64,000 bases of DNA from Paracidovorax avenae ATCC 19860. GTDB lineage: Bacteria; Pseudomonadota; Gammaproteobacteria; Burkholderiales; Burkholderiaceae_C. The notes beneath the pieces are model-generated. The model was given only the letters and a program-made list of their open reading frames with translations. It did no database searches and was not told the origin of the DNA. Positions 22,622 through 31,351 of the stretch are shown piece by piece (position 1 is the stretch's first letter; every line of letters starts with the position of its first letter). The position numbers and the translations under genes were made by a program. The stretch is taken from assembly GCF_000176855.2 (NCBI RefSeq), contig NC_015138.1, forward strand, positions 1,488,001-1,552,000. The letters run 5' to 3'.

Positions 22622-23029
22622 TCAGGGCTGCCCGTCGAAGCTCTCCACCCCGTCGGGAGATGGCACCCAGGCCAGGCGCCGCCGGGTCCAGATCTGCCTT
22701 TTCGGGGCGCCCAGAGCGTGCCGCTGGCGGATCGCGCCGATCCGCAGCGAATAGGCCGTGGGGTTTTCTTCCGCGCAGGCGTACAGCGGCGTGCCGCAGT
22801 GTTCGCAGAACGCGAGCAGGCGCCTGGCCCCGCTGTCGGCGGTCTTCACGTAGGTGCGCGGCGTGCCCCGCGTCAGCCGGAAACCGGAGGCCGGCGCGGG
22901 AATGTTGGCGCGGAACGCGGAGCCTGAGTGGGTCTGGCAGTCGTTGCAGTGGCAGACCGTCATGCTGCCCGGCTGGACCTCGGCTTCGTAGGCCACCGCG
23001 CCGCAGTGGCATTGGCCTTCAATCTTCAC
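22622..23029 (-). CDS. GFA-family (glutathione-dependent formaldehyde-activating type) zinc protein
   Basis: 135-residue protein of the GFA/CENP-V fold. Zinc ligands are evident: CHCGAVAYEA (Cys7, Cys9), then CHCNDCQTHSGSAF (Cys26, Cys28, Cys31), and later FCEHCGTPLY. The GTG at 23029 is chosen because CAGGAGAATCTCC lies directly upstream on the minus strand and the family starts just before the first CxC. Members are annotated as formaldehyde-activating by homology to Gfa of Paracoccus, but the activity of most members, including this one, is unproven. Transcribed alone; 117 bp from the Rid-family gene. Confidence 0.88.
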   Translation of the reverse strand: MKIEGQCHCGAVAYEAEVQPGSMTVCHCNDCQTHSGSAFRANIPAPASGFRLTRGTPRTYVKTADSGARRLLAFCEHCGTPLYACAEENPTAYSLRIGAIRQRHALGAPKRQIWTRRRLAWVPSPDGVESFDGQP

Positions 23030-23150
23030 GGAGATTCTCCTGGGGTGGCGGGAGGCGGGATGCCTCCCCACGGGCCATTCTGCGCCGGGTGGGAAAGCGG
23101 CTTCCGGGGTGCCCTGATAGACTGGCGGCGACACGTTTTCCACATCTCCC

Positions 23151-23414
23151 ATGTCCTCCCCTACCCAGCGAACCATTCCGACCGAGCGAGGAATGCAGAT
23201 CGCCGAGCGGCGCATTCCCGAGATGGCCTCCAAGGCGGGCCATGAGGCCTACCGGGCCGCGCTCAGGGCGACGGGAGCGGCCACCGTGAAGACCGCTTCC
23301 GGCCAGGTCGTCGAGCGCCGGAGCGATGGCAGCGTCACCGTCATCAAAGACCTGCCGGTAGGCAAGCGCGTCAAGCCCGGCACGGTGCTGAAGCGTGTCT
23401 CACGGGGCAGCTGA
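23151..23414 (+). CDS. Small basic protein, putative partner of zeta-type toxin
   Basis: 87 residues, basic. The N-terminal half is helical (ERGMQIAERRIPEMASKAGHEA) and the C-terminal half strand-rich, TASGQVVERRSDGSVTVIKD ending KPGTVLKRVSRG. I recognise no named domain and it does not look like the Epsilon antitoxin (a three-helix bundle). Its stop overlaps the start region of the downstream kinase by 20 bp, the tight coupling typical of toxin-antitoxin pairs with the antitoxin first. The role as antitoxin is an inference from position, size and charge only. Confidence 0.65.
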   Translation: MSSPTQRTIPTERGMQIAERRIPEMASKAGHEAYRAALRATGAATVKTASGQVVERRSDGSVTVIKDLPVGKRVKPGTVLKRVSRGS

Positions 23415-24186
23415 CGCCCGGTTGCCGGCCAGGCCTGCCCTGGCACAGCCGCGCCTGCGCGTCCTCGCAGGGCCGAACGGATCCGGCAAGAGCACTCTGC
23501 AGTCCGAACTCAAGCCCCAGTGGATCGGCGCCTTCGTGAACGCTGACGAGATCGAGAAGACGCTTCGTTCTTCCGGCGGCTGCCTGGGGCTGCAGGAGCT
23601 CGGCGTGACGGGTGAGGCCCCAGCGGTGCTGGAGCGGATCCGCGGCAGCTTCCAGACGTTCGGCCTGGGACGGCGCCTGGACATGCCGGCCCTGCTGGCC
23701 GGCATCACGCTGGACAGTGAACTGACCCTCCGGGTGCCCGGGCCCTGGGACTCCTACCTGGCCGCCACGCTGGCCGAAGCCGTGCGCCGGGAGCTGCGGG
23801 ACGAAGGCCGCACCTTCACGTTCGAGACCGTCATGTCCCACCGCTCGAAGATCGACTTCATGCGGGACACCCGCGAGCGGGGCTACCGGGTCTATCTGTA
23901 CTTCGTGGCGACCGATGACCCCGCCATCAACATCGACCGGGTGCGGCGGCGCGTGCTGCAGGGCGGCCATCCGGTGCCCGACGACAAGGTGATCGACCGT
24001 TACCACAAGTCCATCGCGCTGATGACCGAGGCCTGCGAGGTGGCGCACCGTGCCTACATCTTCGACAACTCGGGCACCAGGCACAAGCTGCTCGCCGAGG
24101 TGACGGACTTCGACACCCTCCGGCTGGAGTCCAGCGTGCTCAACCCGTGGTTTCTGGGGACCGGGCTGTGGAGGGCGTTTTCCTGA
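23395..24186 (+). CDS. Zeta-toxin-like AAA/P-loop kinase
   Basis: 263-residue P-loop protein of the zeta toxin / UDP-N-acetylglucosamine kinase family. Walker A GPNGSGKST is at residues 26-34, followed by FVNADEIEKTL (the Asp-Glu region that positions substrate in zeta toxins) and FTFETVMSHRSKIDFMRD. The lid region is YFVATDDPAINIDRVRRRVLQGGHPV with the Arg pair expected to bind ATP, and then YHKSIALMTEA. Known zeta toxins phosphorylate UDP-GlcNAc and poison peptidoglycan synthesis. The GTG start (23395) overlaps the preceding gene. Alternative reading: a housekeeping kinase without toxicity. Confidence 0.83.
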   Translation: MSHGAADARLPARPALAQPRLRVLAGPNGSGKSTLQSELKPQWIGAFVNADEIEKTLRSSGGCLGLQELGVTGEAPAVLERIRGSFQTFGLGRRLDMPALLAGITLDSELTLRVPGPWDSYLAATLAEAVRRELRDEGRTFTFETVMSHRSKIDFMRDTRERGYRVYLYFVATDDPAINIDRVRRRVLQGGHPVPDDKVIDRYHKSIALMTEACEVAHRAYIFDNSGTRHKLLAEVTDFDTLRLESSVLNPWFLGTGLWRAFS

Positions 24187-24498
24187 GACACAACGGTGGC
24201 GTGCGGCGAAACTGTTGGTGTCGTCAACTTGCCAGGCAGAGCGTTCCTTCATGAAATCCTCAGCGTCATCAACGATGGGGAGATAGAGCATGCGGTGCTG
24301 GCGGCTCCCCGGACGGTGCGTTTCACCTTCTTCGATGACGGTCGCCCGTGGAGCGTCGAGGTTGCCCGGACGCCCCGTAGGCGATGGCGTGGACCTCCGT
24401 ATCCTGCGCGGCGCAGGGCGCGGTGGTGGCGGCCGGGGTGGCTGCTGATCGCAGAGCAATAGCGGATCCTGCAGCGCGGCACCCTTGCTTCACGGATC
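24187..24498. other. Intergenic stretch, no convincing gene
   Basis: About 310 bp between the zeta-like gene and its downstream terminator. A GTG-started 88-codon frame (24196-24462, +) exists, but its second half is Arg/Pro/Trp-rich shadow-type translation with no recognisable fold. The first half (PGRAFLHEILSVINDGEIEH) looks more protein-like and might be a gene remnant. No RNA structure other than the terminator was seen. Confidence 0.4.
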
Positions 24499-24520
24499 GG
24501 CATGCCTTGCATGCCTTTTT
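24499..24520 (+). terminator. Rho-independent terminator before comEC
   Basis: Stem GGCATG (24499-24504) / CATGCC (24510-24515), a 5-nt loop and a T5 run (24516-24520). Rightward orientation. It would end transcripts from the zeta-like locus before comEC. Confidence 0.7.
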
Positions 24521-24563
24521 CTCGCGGTCTGCGGCCTGTCGCCAGCCCTAGCATCAGGGCCCC

Positions 24564-27422
24564 ATGAGCCGGCCCGCTTCCTCCGCCACGCCGCCCGTCC
24601 CTCCCTCTCTTTCCGCCCCGCCATCCAGCCCTCCCATCATCGAGGCCGGTGGCTGGCTCTGGCCTGCCCTGCTGCTGGGCAGCATTGCCGGTGCGTTGCT
24701 GCAGCTCATGCAGCCTGCGCTCTGGCCGGTGCGCGTGTATGCGGCATTGCTGCTGGCGGGCGTGGCCGCGTGGGTGCTGGCCCGGCGCCTGGGCCGGCGG
24801 CGGCGCCCGGTGGCCCGCGCATTGCCGGTTTCCGCTCCACGATGTCTGGCCTTCTGTGCCACGGCGCTGGCGGCGTTCGCGGTCTGCGGCCTGCGTGCGG
24901 GAGCCTGTCTGTCGGATGCGCTGGACCCGGCCCTGGAGGGGCGCGACCTGCGCATCGTCGCCGTGGTGGCGGCGATGCCGCAACCCACCGACGCGGGCGT
25001 GCGCCTGCGGCTGGAGGTGGAGTCGGCCTGGTTCACGGGGCAGGGTGGCGGCCGGCCGCGCTCCGGGGGACCTCGCCCGCAGCGCAGCGGACGGAAGGAC
25101 CGTGCGGAGGCGGAGGGCGGTGCCGGCGTACGCCATGCGCCCGGCCGGCCCGTGCGGCTGCCTCCGCTGGTCGATGTGTCGTGGCCTTCCGGGGCGCCCT
25201 GGTTCGCGCGCCATGCGGACGGCTCCCGGACGAAGGCCCGGGCCGCAACTGCGGCCGCGGGCACGCCGGACGCGGCACCGGCCCCGCCTTCGTCCTCTCC
25301 GGCACCTGCCCCTGCGCCCGTGCCCGCCGTCCACGTGGGCGAGCGGTGGGAGATGACGGTGCGCCTCAACGCCCCGCACGGCCTGCGCAATCCGGGTGGC
25401 TTCGATGCCGAGCTTTGGCTGTGGGAGCAGGGCGTGCAGGCCACGGGCTCCGTGCAGGCGGGCGCCCGCGCCGAGCGGCCGGTCTTGCTGGAGGCCGCGC
25501 CCTGGTGGCGGCACCCGGTGGAGCAGGCGCGTCAGCGGGTGCGCGATGCCATCCTCGCCCGGCTGGCGCCGCCGCAGGTGAGCGGAGCGGACACCGATCC
25601 GCAGGACCTGGCCCGGCGGCGTGCCGCGGGCGTGGTGGCGGCCCTGGTGACGGGCGACCAGCGTGCGATCGACCGGGCCGACTGGGATGTGTTCCGCGCG
25701 ACGGGCGTGGCGCACCTGGTGAGCATTTCCGGGCTCCATATCACCCTGTTCGCCTGGGTGGCCGCGGCGGTGGTGGGCCGGCTGTGGCGGCGCTCGGTGC
25801 TGCTGTGCCTGGCCGTGCCGGCGCCCTGGGCAGGGCTGGTGGGCGGAGTGCTGCTGGCGGCGGCGTATGCGCTGTTCAGCGGCTGGGCGGTGCCGGCGCA
25901 GCGCACGGTGTGCATGCTGGCGGTGGTGGGCGCGCTGCGGCTCTCGGGGCGGCGCTGGCCCTGGCCGCAGGTCTGGCTGCTGGCCTGCGCAGCGGTGGTG
26001 GCCGCCGATCCGTGGGCACTGCTGCAGGCGGGCTTCTGGCTCAGCTTCGTGGCGGTGGGCGTGCTGTTCGCGTCCGACGCGGCCACGCCGCCCGAGGTGA
26101 TGCCGGCCTCCCGCGCAGCCGGTCGCCTGCGCGCACGCTTGCTGGCGCTGCTGCGCGAGCAGTGGGTGGTGACGCTGGCGCTGACGCCGCTCACGGTGCT
26201 GCTGTTCGGGCAGATATCGCTGGTGGGCTTCGTGGCGAACCTGGCGGCGATCCCGTGGATGACGCTGGTCGTCACGCCGCTGGCGCTGCTGGGCGTGCTG
26301 TGGGCGCCGCTGTGGTCTGCGGCGGCGGCCTGCCTGCGGCCGTTCGCGGAAGGGCTGCAGTGGCTGGCGGCCTGGCCCTGGGCCACGCTGTCGCTGCCGG
26401 CGGCGCCGCTGTGGGCAGGCGTGGCCGGCATGGCGGGCGGCGTGCTGCTGGTGATGCGCCTGCCCTGGGCGCTGCGCCTGATGGGCCTGCCGCTGTTGCT
26501 GCCCGTGCTGTGGTGGCACCCGGCGCGGCCCGCGGCGGGCCAGTTCGAACTGCTGGCTCCCGATGTGGGCCAGGGCAGCGCAGTGCTGGTGCGCACGGCC
26601 GGCCATGCGCTGCTCTACGACGCGGGGCCGCGCTACGGCCCGCAGAGCGATGCCGGCGACCGGGTGCTGGTGCCGCTGCTGCGCGCGGGCGGCGAGCGGC
26701 TGGACCGGGTGGTGCTCAGCCACCGCGATACCGACCACACGGGCGGTGCCGCAGCGGTGCTGGCCGCGCACCCGGGCGCGGACCTGTGGGGATCGCTGGA
26801 ACCCGGCCATCCGCTGGAGGCGCAGGGTGCGCGCGCCATCACCCGCTGCGAGGCGGGCCGGCAGTGGACCTGGGACGGGGTGCGCTTCGAGGTGCTCCAT
26901 CCATCGCCGGGCGCACTGGAAGGCGGCGGGGCGGGAACGGCCGTATCGGGCCCCTCGGCCGGCCGGGAGGACCGGACCAATGCGGTGAGCTGCGTGCTGC
27001 GCATTTCGGCGCCCGGCGCGTCGGCCCTGCTGGCCGGCGACATCGGCCGTGCGCAAGAGGCTGCCCTGGCCGCGCGCGGCGCACTGCTGCCGGCCGACGT
27101 GCTGCTGGTGCCCCACCACGGCAGCCGCACGTCCTCCAGCCCGGTGCTGCTGGACGCCGTGCGGCCGCGCACCGCCGTGGTGCAGGCGGGCCACGGCAAC
27201 CGCTACGGACACCCGGCGCCGGATGTGCTGGGGCGCTACGCGGAGCGCGGGGCGCAACTGGTGGATTCGCCCGCCTGCGGCGCGTGGTCCTGGCAGTCCG
27301 CGCGGCCGCTGCGCTGGCGCTGCGAACGCGATGCCGCGCGGCGCTACTGGCACCATGCGCCGCCTTCCGCGGCTTCCGCGGCCTCGGCTGCAGCCGCCGC
27401 GGAGGCGGCGGATCCGTTCTGA
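24564..27422 (+). CDS. comEC: DNA internalisation competence protein ComEC/Rec2
   Basis: Inner-membrane channel for uptake of single-stranded DNA during natural transformation. 952 residues. An N-terminal OB-like domain with two TM segments precedes the competence domain, whose conserved start is VVAALVTGDQRAID then HLVSISGLHITLFAW, with many hydrophobic helices. The C-terminal metallo-beta-lactamase-like domain has LLAPDVGQGSAVLVRTAGHA, LSHRDTDHTGG and VLLVPHHGSRTSSS, with metal-ligand histidines retained. It is longer than usual because residues about 155-260 are a low-complexity Arg/Pro/Ala insertion inside the N-terminal domain. Only comEC of the competence set lies in this window. Confidence 0.93.
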   Translation: MSRPASSATPPVPPSLSAPPSSPPIIEAGGWLWPALLLGSIAGALLQLMQPALWPVRVYAALLLAGVAAWVLARRLGRRRRPVARALPVSAPRCLAFCATALAAFAVCGLRAGACLSDALDPALEGRDLRIVAVVAAMPQPTDAGVRLRLEVESAWFTGQGGGRPRSGGPRPQRSGRKDRAEAEGGAGVRHAPGRPVRLPPLVDVSWPSGAPWFARHADGSRTKARAATAAAGTPDAAPAPPSSSPAPAPAPVPAVHVGERWEMTVRLNAPHGLRNPGGFDAELWLWEQGVQATGSVQAGARAERPVLLEAAPWWRHPVEQARQRVRDAILARLAPPQVSGADTDPQDLARRRAAGVVAALVTGDQRAIDRADWDVFRATGVAHLVSISGLHITLFAWVAAAVVGRLWRRSVLLCLAVPAPWAGLVGGVLLAAAYALFSGWAVPAQRTVCMLAVVGALRLSGRRWPWPQVWLLACAAVVAADPWALLQAGFWLSFVAVGVLFASDAATPPEVMPASRAAGRLRARLLALLREQWVVTLALTPLTVLLFGQISLVGFVANLAAIPWMTLVVTPLALLGVLWAPLWSAAAACLRPFAEGLQWLAAWPWATLSLPAAPLWAGVAGMAGGVLLVMRLPWALRLMGLPLLLPVLWWHPARPAAGQFELLAPDVGQGSAVLVRTAGHALLYDAGPRYGPQSDAGDRVLVPLLRAGGERLDRVVLSHRDTDHTGGAAAVLAAHPGADLWGSLEPGHPLEAQGARAITRCEAGRQWTWDGVRFEVLHPSPGALEGGGAGTAVSGPSAGREDRTNAVSCVLRISAPGASALLAGDIGRAQEAALAARGALLPADVLLVPHHGSRTSSSPVLLDAVRPRTAVVQAGHGNRYGHPAPDVLGRYAERGAQLVDSPACGAWSWQSARPLRWRCERDAARRYWHHAPPSAASAASAAAAAEAADPF

Positions 27423-27515
27423 CCGCGGAATCCGGCCACGCCCCGCCTCCTGTGGGCGCCTCCAGCGGACGAGCAGGCTTGCAACTTGCTATGCTGGCTG
27501 CAGGAGGCACCACTG

Positions 27516-29072
27516 ATGCAGAAGTTCGACGAGATGTACGAGATGCTGCCCTTCGATGGCAGCGATGTGCGCCCCCACTACCAGCGCTACGGCCAGTGGC
27601 TGTCGCGCCAGCCGGCCGAGGCGATGCAGGCGCGCCGCGCCGAGGCCGAGATGATCTTCCGCCGCGTGGGCATCACCTTCGCGGTCTATGGCGCCAAGGA
27701 CGAGGACGGGGCCGGCACCGAGCGGCTCATCCCCTTCGACCTGATCCCCCGCATCATTCCCGCCCACGAGTGGGCGCGCATGCAGCAGGGACTCGTGCAG
27801 CGGGTGACGGCGCTCAACCGCTTCATCCACGACATCTACCATGGGCAGGACATCCTGCGCGCCGGCATCGTGCCGTCCGACCTGATCGTGGGCAATGCGC
27901 AGTTCCGCCCCGAGATGGTCGGCGTGGACGTGCCGCGCGACGTGTATGCCCACATCGCCGGCATCGACATAGTGCGCGCGCCGGACGGTCAGGGCAACGG
28001 CATCTACTACGTGCTGGAGGACAACCTGCGCGTGCCCTCGGGCGTGTCGTACATGCTGGAGAACCGCAAGATGATGATGCGGCTCTTCCCCGAGCTGTTC
28101 CGCAGCCACCGCGTGGCGCCCGTGGCCCACTACCCCGACCTGCTGCTCGACACGCTGCGCGCCAGCGCGCCGGCCGGCGCGGCCGAGCCCACGGTGGTGG
28201 TGCTCACCCCGGGCATGTACAACAGTGCGTACTTCGAGCATGCCTTCCTCGCGCAGCAGATGGGCGTGGAGCTGGTGGAGGGGCAGGACCTGGTCGTCAA
28301 GGACAACTTCGTCTACATGCGCACCACCCGCGGGCTGCAGCGCGTGGATGTGATCTACCGCCGCGTGGACGACGACTTCCTCGACCCACAGGTGTTCCGG
28401 CCGACCTCCACCCTGGGTTGCGCCGGCCTCATGGCCGCGTACCGCGCGGGCAACGTGGCGATCTGCAACGCCGTGGGCACGGGCATCGCGGACGACAAGT
28501 CCGTCTATCCGTACGTGCCGGAGATGATCCGCTTCTACCTGGGCGAAGAGCCCATCCTGGCGAACGTGCCCACCTGGATGTGCCGCAAGCAGGACGACCT
28601 GCAGTACGTGCTGGACCACCTGCACGAGCTGGTGGTGAAGGAAGTGCACGGTGCGGGCGGCTACGGCATGCTGATCGGCCCCGCCGCGACCAGGGCGGAG
28701 ATCGAGGAGTTCCGCGGCGCGCTGCTGGCCAACCCGGCGGGCTACATCGCCCAGCCCACGCTGTCGCTCTCCAGTTGCCCCACCTACGTGGAATCGGGCA
28801 TCGCCCCGCGCCACATCGACCTGCGGCCCTTCGTGCTCTCGGGCCAGAAGGTGCAGATGGTGGCTGGCGGCCTCACGCGCGTGGCGCTGAAGGAGGGCTC
28901 GCTGGTCGTCAATTCGTCGCAGGGCGGCGGCACCAAGGACACCTGGGTGCTGGGCGACGGCGAAGGCAACGGCGCACCCGCCACGGGACAGTCGCAGTCC
29001 ATGGGCGCCATGACCCAGACCCTGGGTGCCCCGGGCGCCATGGCCATGTCGCAGTCGATGGGAGGGAAGTGA
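27516..29072 (+). CDS. Circularly permuted ATP-grasp protein (DUF404/DUF407 type)
   Basis: 518 residues. Characteristic segments: MYEMLPFDGSDVRPHYQRYG at the start, GLVQRVTALNRFIHDIYHGQ, YYVLEDNLRVPSGVSYMLEN, VYPYVPEMIRFYLGEEPILANV, and VKEVHGAGGYGML. This is the circularly permuted ATP-grasp family that pairs with alpha-E proteins. Members are thought to catalyse a carboxylate-amine ligation, but the substrate is unknown. AGGAGG (27502-27507) sets the ATG at 27516. The C-terminus ends in a Met/Gly/Ser-rich tail with repeated MAMSQSMG-like units that looks disordered. The stop is followed after 1 bp by the alpha-E gene. Confidence 0.88.
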   Translation: MQKFDEMYEMLPFDGSDVRPHYQRYGQWLSRQPAEAMQARRAEAEMIFRRVGITFAVYGAKDEDGAGTERLIPFDLIPRIIPAHEWARMQQGLVQRVTALNRFIHDIYHGQDILRAGIVPSDLIVGNAQFRPEMVGVDVPRDVYAHIAGIDIVRAPDGQGNGIYYVLEDNLRVPSGVSYMLENRKMMMRLFPELFRSHRVAPVAHYPDLLLDTLRASAPAGAAEPTVVVLTPGMYNSAYFEHAFLAQQMGVELVEGQDLVVKDNFVYMRTTRGLQRVDVIYRRVDDDFLDPQVFRPTSTLGCAGLMAAYRAGNVAICNAVGTGIADDKSVYPYVPEMIRFYLGEEPILANVPTWMCRKQDDLQYVLDHLHELVVKEVHGAGGYGMLIGPAATRAEIEEFRGALLANPAGYIAQPTLSLSSCPTYVESGIAPRHIDLRPFVLSGQKVQMVAGGLTRVALKEGSLVVNSSQGGGTKDTWVLGDGEGNGAPATGQSQSMGAMTQTLGAPGAMAMSQSMGGK

Positions 29073-29073
29073 G

Positions 29074-30048
29074 ATGCTGAGCCGTACTGCCGATCATCTG
29101 TTCTGGATGTCCCGCTACACCGAGCGGGCAGAAAACACCGCGCGGATGCTCAACGTGAGCTACGAGACCTCGCTGCTGCCGCAATCGGCCGACGTGGCGC
29201 AGGAGAGCTGGCTGGGGCTGCTGTCGATCAGCGAGCTGATCCCGGCCTACACCGCCCGCCATGGCGAGGTCACGCGCGAAGGAGTGCTGGAGTTCATGGT
29301 GCGCAACGGGAACAACCCGTCGTCCATCCTCTCGTGCCTGCGCGCGGCCCGCGAGAACGCGCGCGCGGTGCGCGGCGCGCTGACCACCGAGATCTGGGAG
29401 ACGCAGAACCAGACCTGGCTGGAGCTGCACCGGCAGCTGCAAGGCCGGGATTTCGAGCGCGACCCGGGGGCGTTCTTCGAGTGGGTGAAGTACCGCTCGC
29501 ACCTTTCGCGGGGCGTGACGCTGGGCACCATGCTGCAGGACGAGGCCTTCCATTTCCTGCGCCTGGGCACCTTCCTGGAGCGGTCCGACAACACGGCGCG
29601 GCTGCTGGACGTGAAGTTCCATGCCGTGCAGAGCGACTTCCACGGCTCGGCGATGCGCGAGCGCGGCCGGGCGTCGCCGCAGGAGTTCGACTTCTACCAC
29701 TGGAGCGCGATCCTGCGCAGCGTGTCGGCGTTCGAGGTGTACCGCAAGGTGTACCGCGACGTGATCACGCCCGAGCGCGTGGCCGACCTGCTCATGCTAC
29801 GGGCCGACATGCCGCGCTCGCTGCACGCCAGCCTGCGCGAGGTGGCGGACAACCTCGCCGTGGTCGCCAACGACCAGTCGGCGGAAACGCAGCGCAAGGC
29901 CGGGCGCCTGCTGGCGGACCTGCGCTACGGCCGCATCGACGAGATCCTGGCCACCGGACTGCATGCCTACCTCACGCAGTTCCTGGACCGCGTGAACGAC
30001 CTGGGCGCGGGCATCAGCCGGGATTTCCTGGTGCCGGTGCCGGCCTGA
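29074..30048 (+). CDS. Alpha-E domain protein, partner of ATP-grasp
   Basis: 324-residue all-helical alpha-E domain protein. The N-terminus MLSRTADHLFWMSRYTERAENTARML is diagnostic of the family. Further conserved helices are FMVRNGNNPSSILSCLRAARENARAVRG and LGTFLERSDNTARLLDVKFH. These proteins nearly always follow the circularly permuted ATP-grasp protein, often with a transglutaminase-like protease that is absent here. The start is fixed by GGAGGG (29061-29066) in the upstream gene's last codons. Biochemical role unknown; likely one complex with its neighbour. Confidence 0.9.
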   Translation: MLSRTADHLFWMSRYTERAENTARMLNVSYETSLLPQSADVAQESWLGLLSISELIPAYTARHGEVTREGVLEFMVRNGNNPSSILSCLRAARENARAVRGALTTEIWETQNQTWLELHRQLQGRDFERDPGAFFEWVKYRSHLSRGVTLGTMLQDEAFHFLRLGTFLERSDNTARLLDVKFHAVQSDFHGSAMRERGRASPQEFDFYHWSAILRSVSAFEVYRKVYRDVITPERVADLLMLRADMPRSLHASLREVADNLAVVANDQSAETQRKAGRLLADLRYGRIDEILATGLHAYLTQFLDRVNDLGAGISRDFLVPVPA

Positions 30049-30113
30049 AGCGGCCCGCCGGCCTGGCCTGCGCGCGACGCATCGTGCGATGCGGGGCGGC
30101 AGGCGGGGCCGGG

Positions 30114-30455
30114 TCAACGGGGCTGCGCCGCGTCTCCCGAGGCGAGCACGCGCTGCTGCACGCATTCGGGAACGCTGCGGTCGATGGGGCGGCCCTCGAC
30201 GCCATAGCCCTGCAGCGCCATGGAATCCAGCTCGCCGGAGGCCCGGGCGCAGGCCAGTTCCGCGACCACTTCGGCACGCGTGCGGCCCTGCTGCCCGGCC
30301 GGTGCACCCGTGCCGGCCTGGCTGGTGGCACCTGCGCCCTCGGGCGTGGTGGCGGCGGGCTGCGCGATGGCGAACGTGGCGGCCAGCAGTGCGCCGGCGC
30401 AGAAGGCGGTGGTGCGCAGCAGCGTGCGCGCGGGAAGATGAAGGGTGTAGGCCAT
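30114..30455 (-). CDS. DUF4148 domain secreted protein
   Basis: 113 residues. A Sec signal peptide (TAFCAGALLAATFAIAQ) is followed by a Gln/Gly/Ala-rich linker and the compact DUF4148 motif RTRAEVVAELACARASGELD, typical of small exported Burkholderiales proteins. Two cysteines (LACARA and PECVQ) might form a disulfide. Function unknown. Transcribed opposite to the alpha-E gene. The 66-bp gap between them has a hairpin CGCATCG/CGATGCG (30078-30093) without a T-run. Confidence 0.8.
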   Translation of the reverse strand: MAYTLHLPARTLLRTTAFCAGALLAATFAIAQPAATTPEGAGATSQAGTGAPAGQQGRTRAEVVAELACARASGELDSMALQGYGVEGRPIDRSVPECVQQRVLASGDAAQPR

Positions 30456-30760
30456 GGTTCGGGCTCCTGCGGAGAATGCGACGTGCTCTCCATGCCTTCA
30501 CTGTGCGCGACCGCCTTCGCCCGGGCCAGGGGAACGCGACGGAACGCCGTTGCCGCGGCGTGAAGGGCCCGGATGGCGGAGCCGGAGGTGATGGCGCTGC
30601 ATGCCTTCGGCCCCCACTGCAGGCACTGCCGCCGCGAAGGGGAATTTTCATAAATTTTGTTTACCGGCAATATGAATGGCGGCCGGCTGCGTTGGCGCTG
30701 CAGCCTGATAGATTGCGGGGCTGCTCAAATCGTTATTCTTGAAATGGAAATGGTCTGCCA
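30456..30760. other. Intergenic region; promoter region of the Nudix operon likely
   Basis: 305 bp without a convincing gene. The right half, from about 30640, turns visibly A+T-rich (for example TTTTCATAAATTTTG) compared with neighbours, and this shift continues into the Nudix gene. A divergent promoter pair for the DUF4148 gene and the Nudix operon is expected here. I could not identify a convincing -35/-10 pair. Confidence 0.4.
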
Positions 30761-31345
30761 ATGAACGAGAGGCTGAAAAACGATGGTCGCCATGGCGTGT
30801 CTTCGGATCTGGGATATATCGTCGATGAATATCTTTGTGAATATCCGTCGGAATCCGGCGCGCTCATCCCGCTGACGGAGCAATTGGGCAGGGGCGGGGA
30901 CATCACCCGGCGCAGCGCATCGCCCGGCCACGTGACCGCCAGTGGCATCGTCCTCTCGCGCGGCGCCGTGCTGCTCGTGTTCCACCCTTACCTGAAGCGG
31001 TGGCTGCAGCCCGGCGGCCATGTCGAATCCTCCGAGGCACCCCTCGACGCCGCCATCCGGGAAGTCCGGGAAGAAACGGGCATCGCCACCCTGGCCCACC
31101 CATGGCATTTCAAGGCGGGAATTCCGCTGGATATCGATATCCATGCCATTCCCGAAAATCCTGCCAAGGGAGAACCGTCGCACATGCATTTCGATTTCCG
31201 GTACCTGCTGGTGAGGGATGAATCGCAACCGATTCTCCGCAGCGCGGAAAATCACCAGTGTCAGTGGACGGACATTTCCGCGGTGTCCGTCGGAAGCCTG
31301 TCCCGTATCGGGCAGAAGATGTCCCGCCATGGCCTGTCCGCCTGA
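30761..31345 (+). CDS. Nudix hydrolase
   Basis: 194-residue Nudix hydrolase; the family hydrolyses nucleoside diphosphates linked to another moiety. The Nudix box is complete at residues 86-108 (G-x5-E-x7-REUxEExGU: Gly86, Glu92, Arg100-Glu101, Glu104-Glu105, Gly107). The preceding strand ASGIVLSRGAVLLVFHPYLK and the later ISGTCW-free core HMHFDFRYLLV fit the fold. The first 60 residues form an extra helical N-terminal extension. Codon use here is less GC-rich than in adjacent genes. First gene of a three-gene unit; the next start is 6 bp after its stop. Substrate unknown. Confidence 0.88.
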   Translation: MNERLKNDGRHGVSSDLGYIVDEYLCEYPSESGALIPLTEQLGRGGDITRRSASPGHVTASGIVLSRGAVLLVFHPYLKRWLQPGGHVESSEAPLDAAIREVREETGIATLAHPWHFKAGIPLDIDIHAIPENPAKGEPSHMHFDFRYLLVRDESQPILRSAENHQCQWTDISAVSVGSLSRIGQKMSRHGLSA

Positions 31346-31351
31346 GCCGCC

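Noticed and set aside
24196..24462. 88-codon GTG-started frame after the zeta-like gene
   Set aside because: No family match and an Arg/Pro/Trp-rich second half; not called as a gene.
24485..29080. 1531-codon plus frame across comEC and the ATP-grasp gene
   Set aside because: Overlaps two genes with clear family motifs in another frame; translation is Gly/Ala/Arg-rich low complexity.
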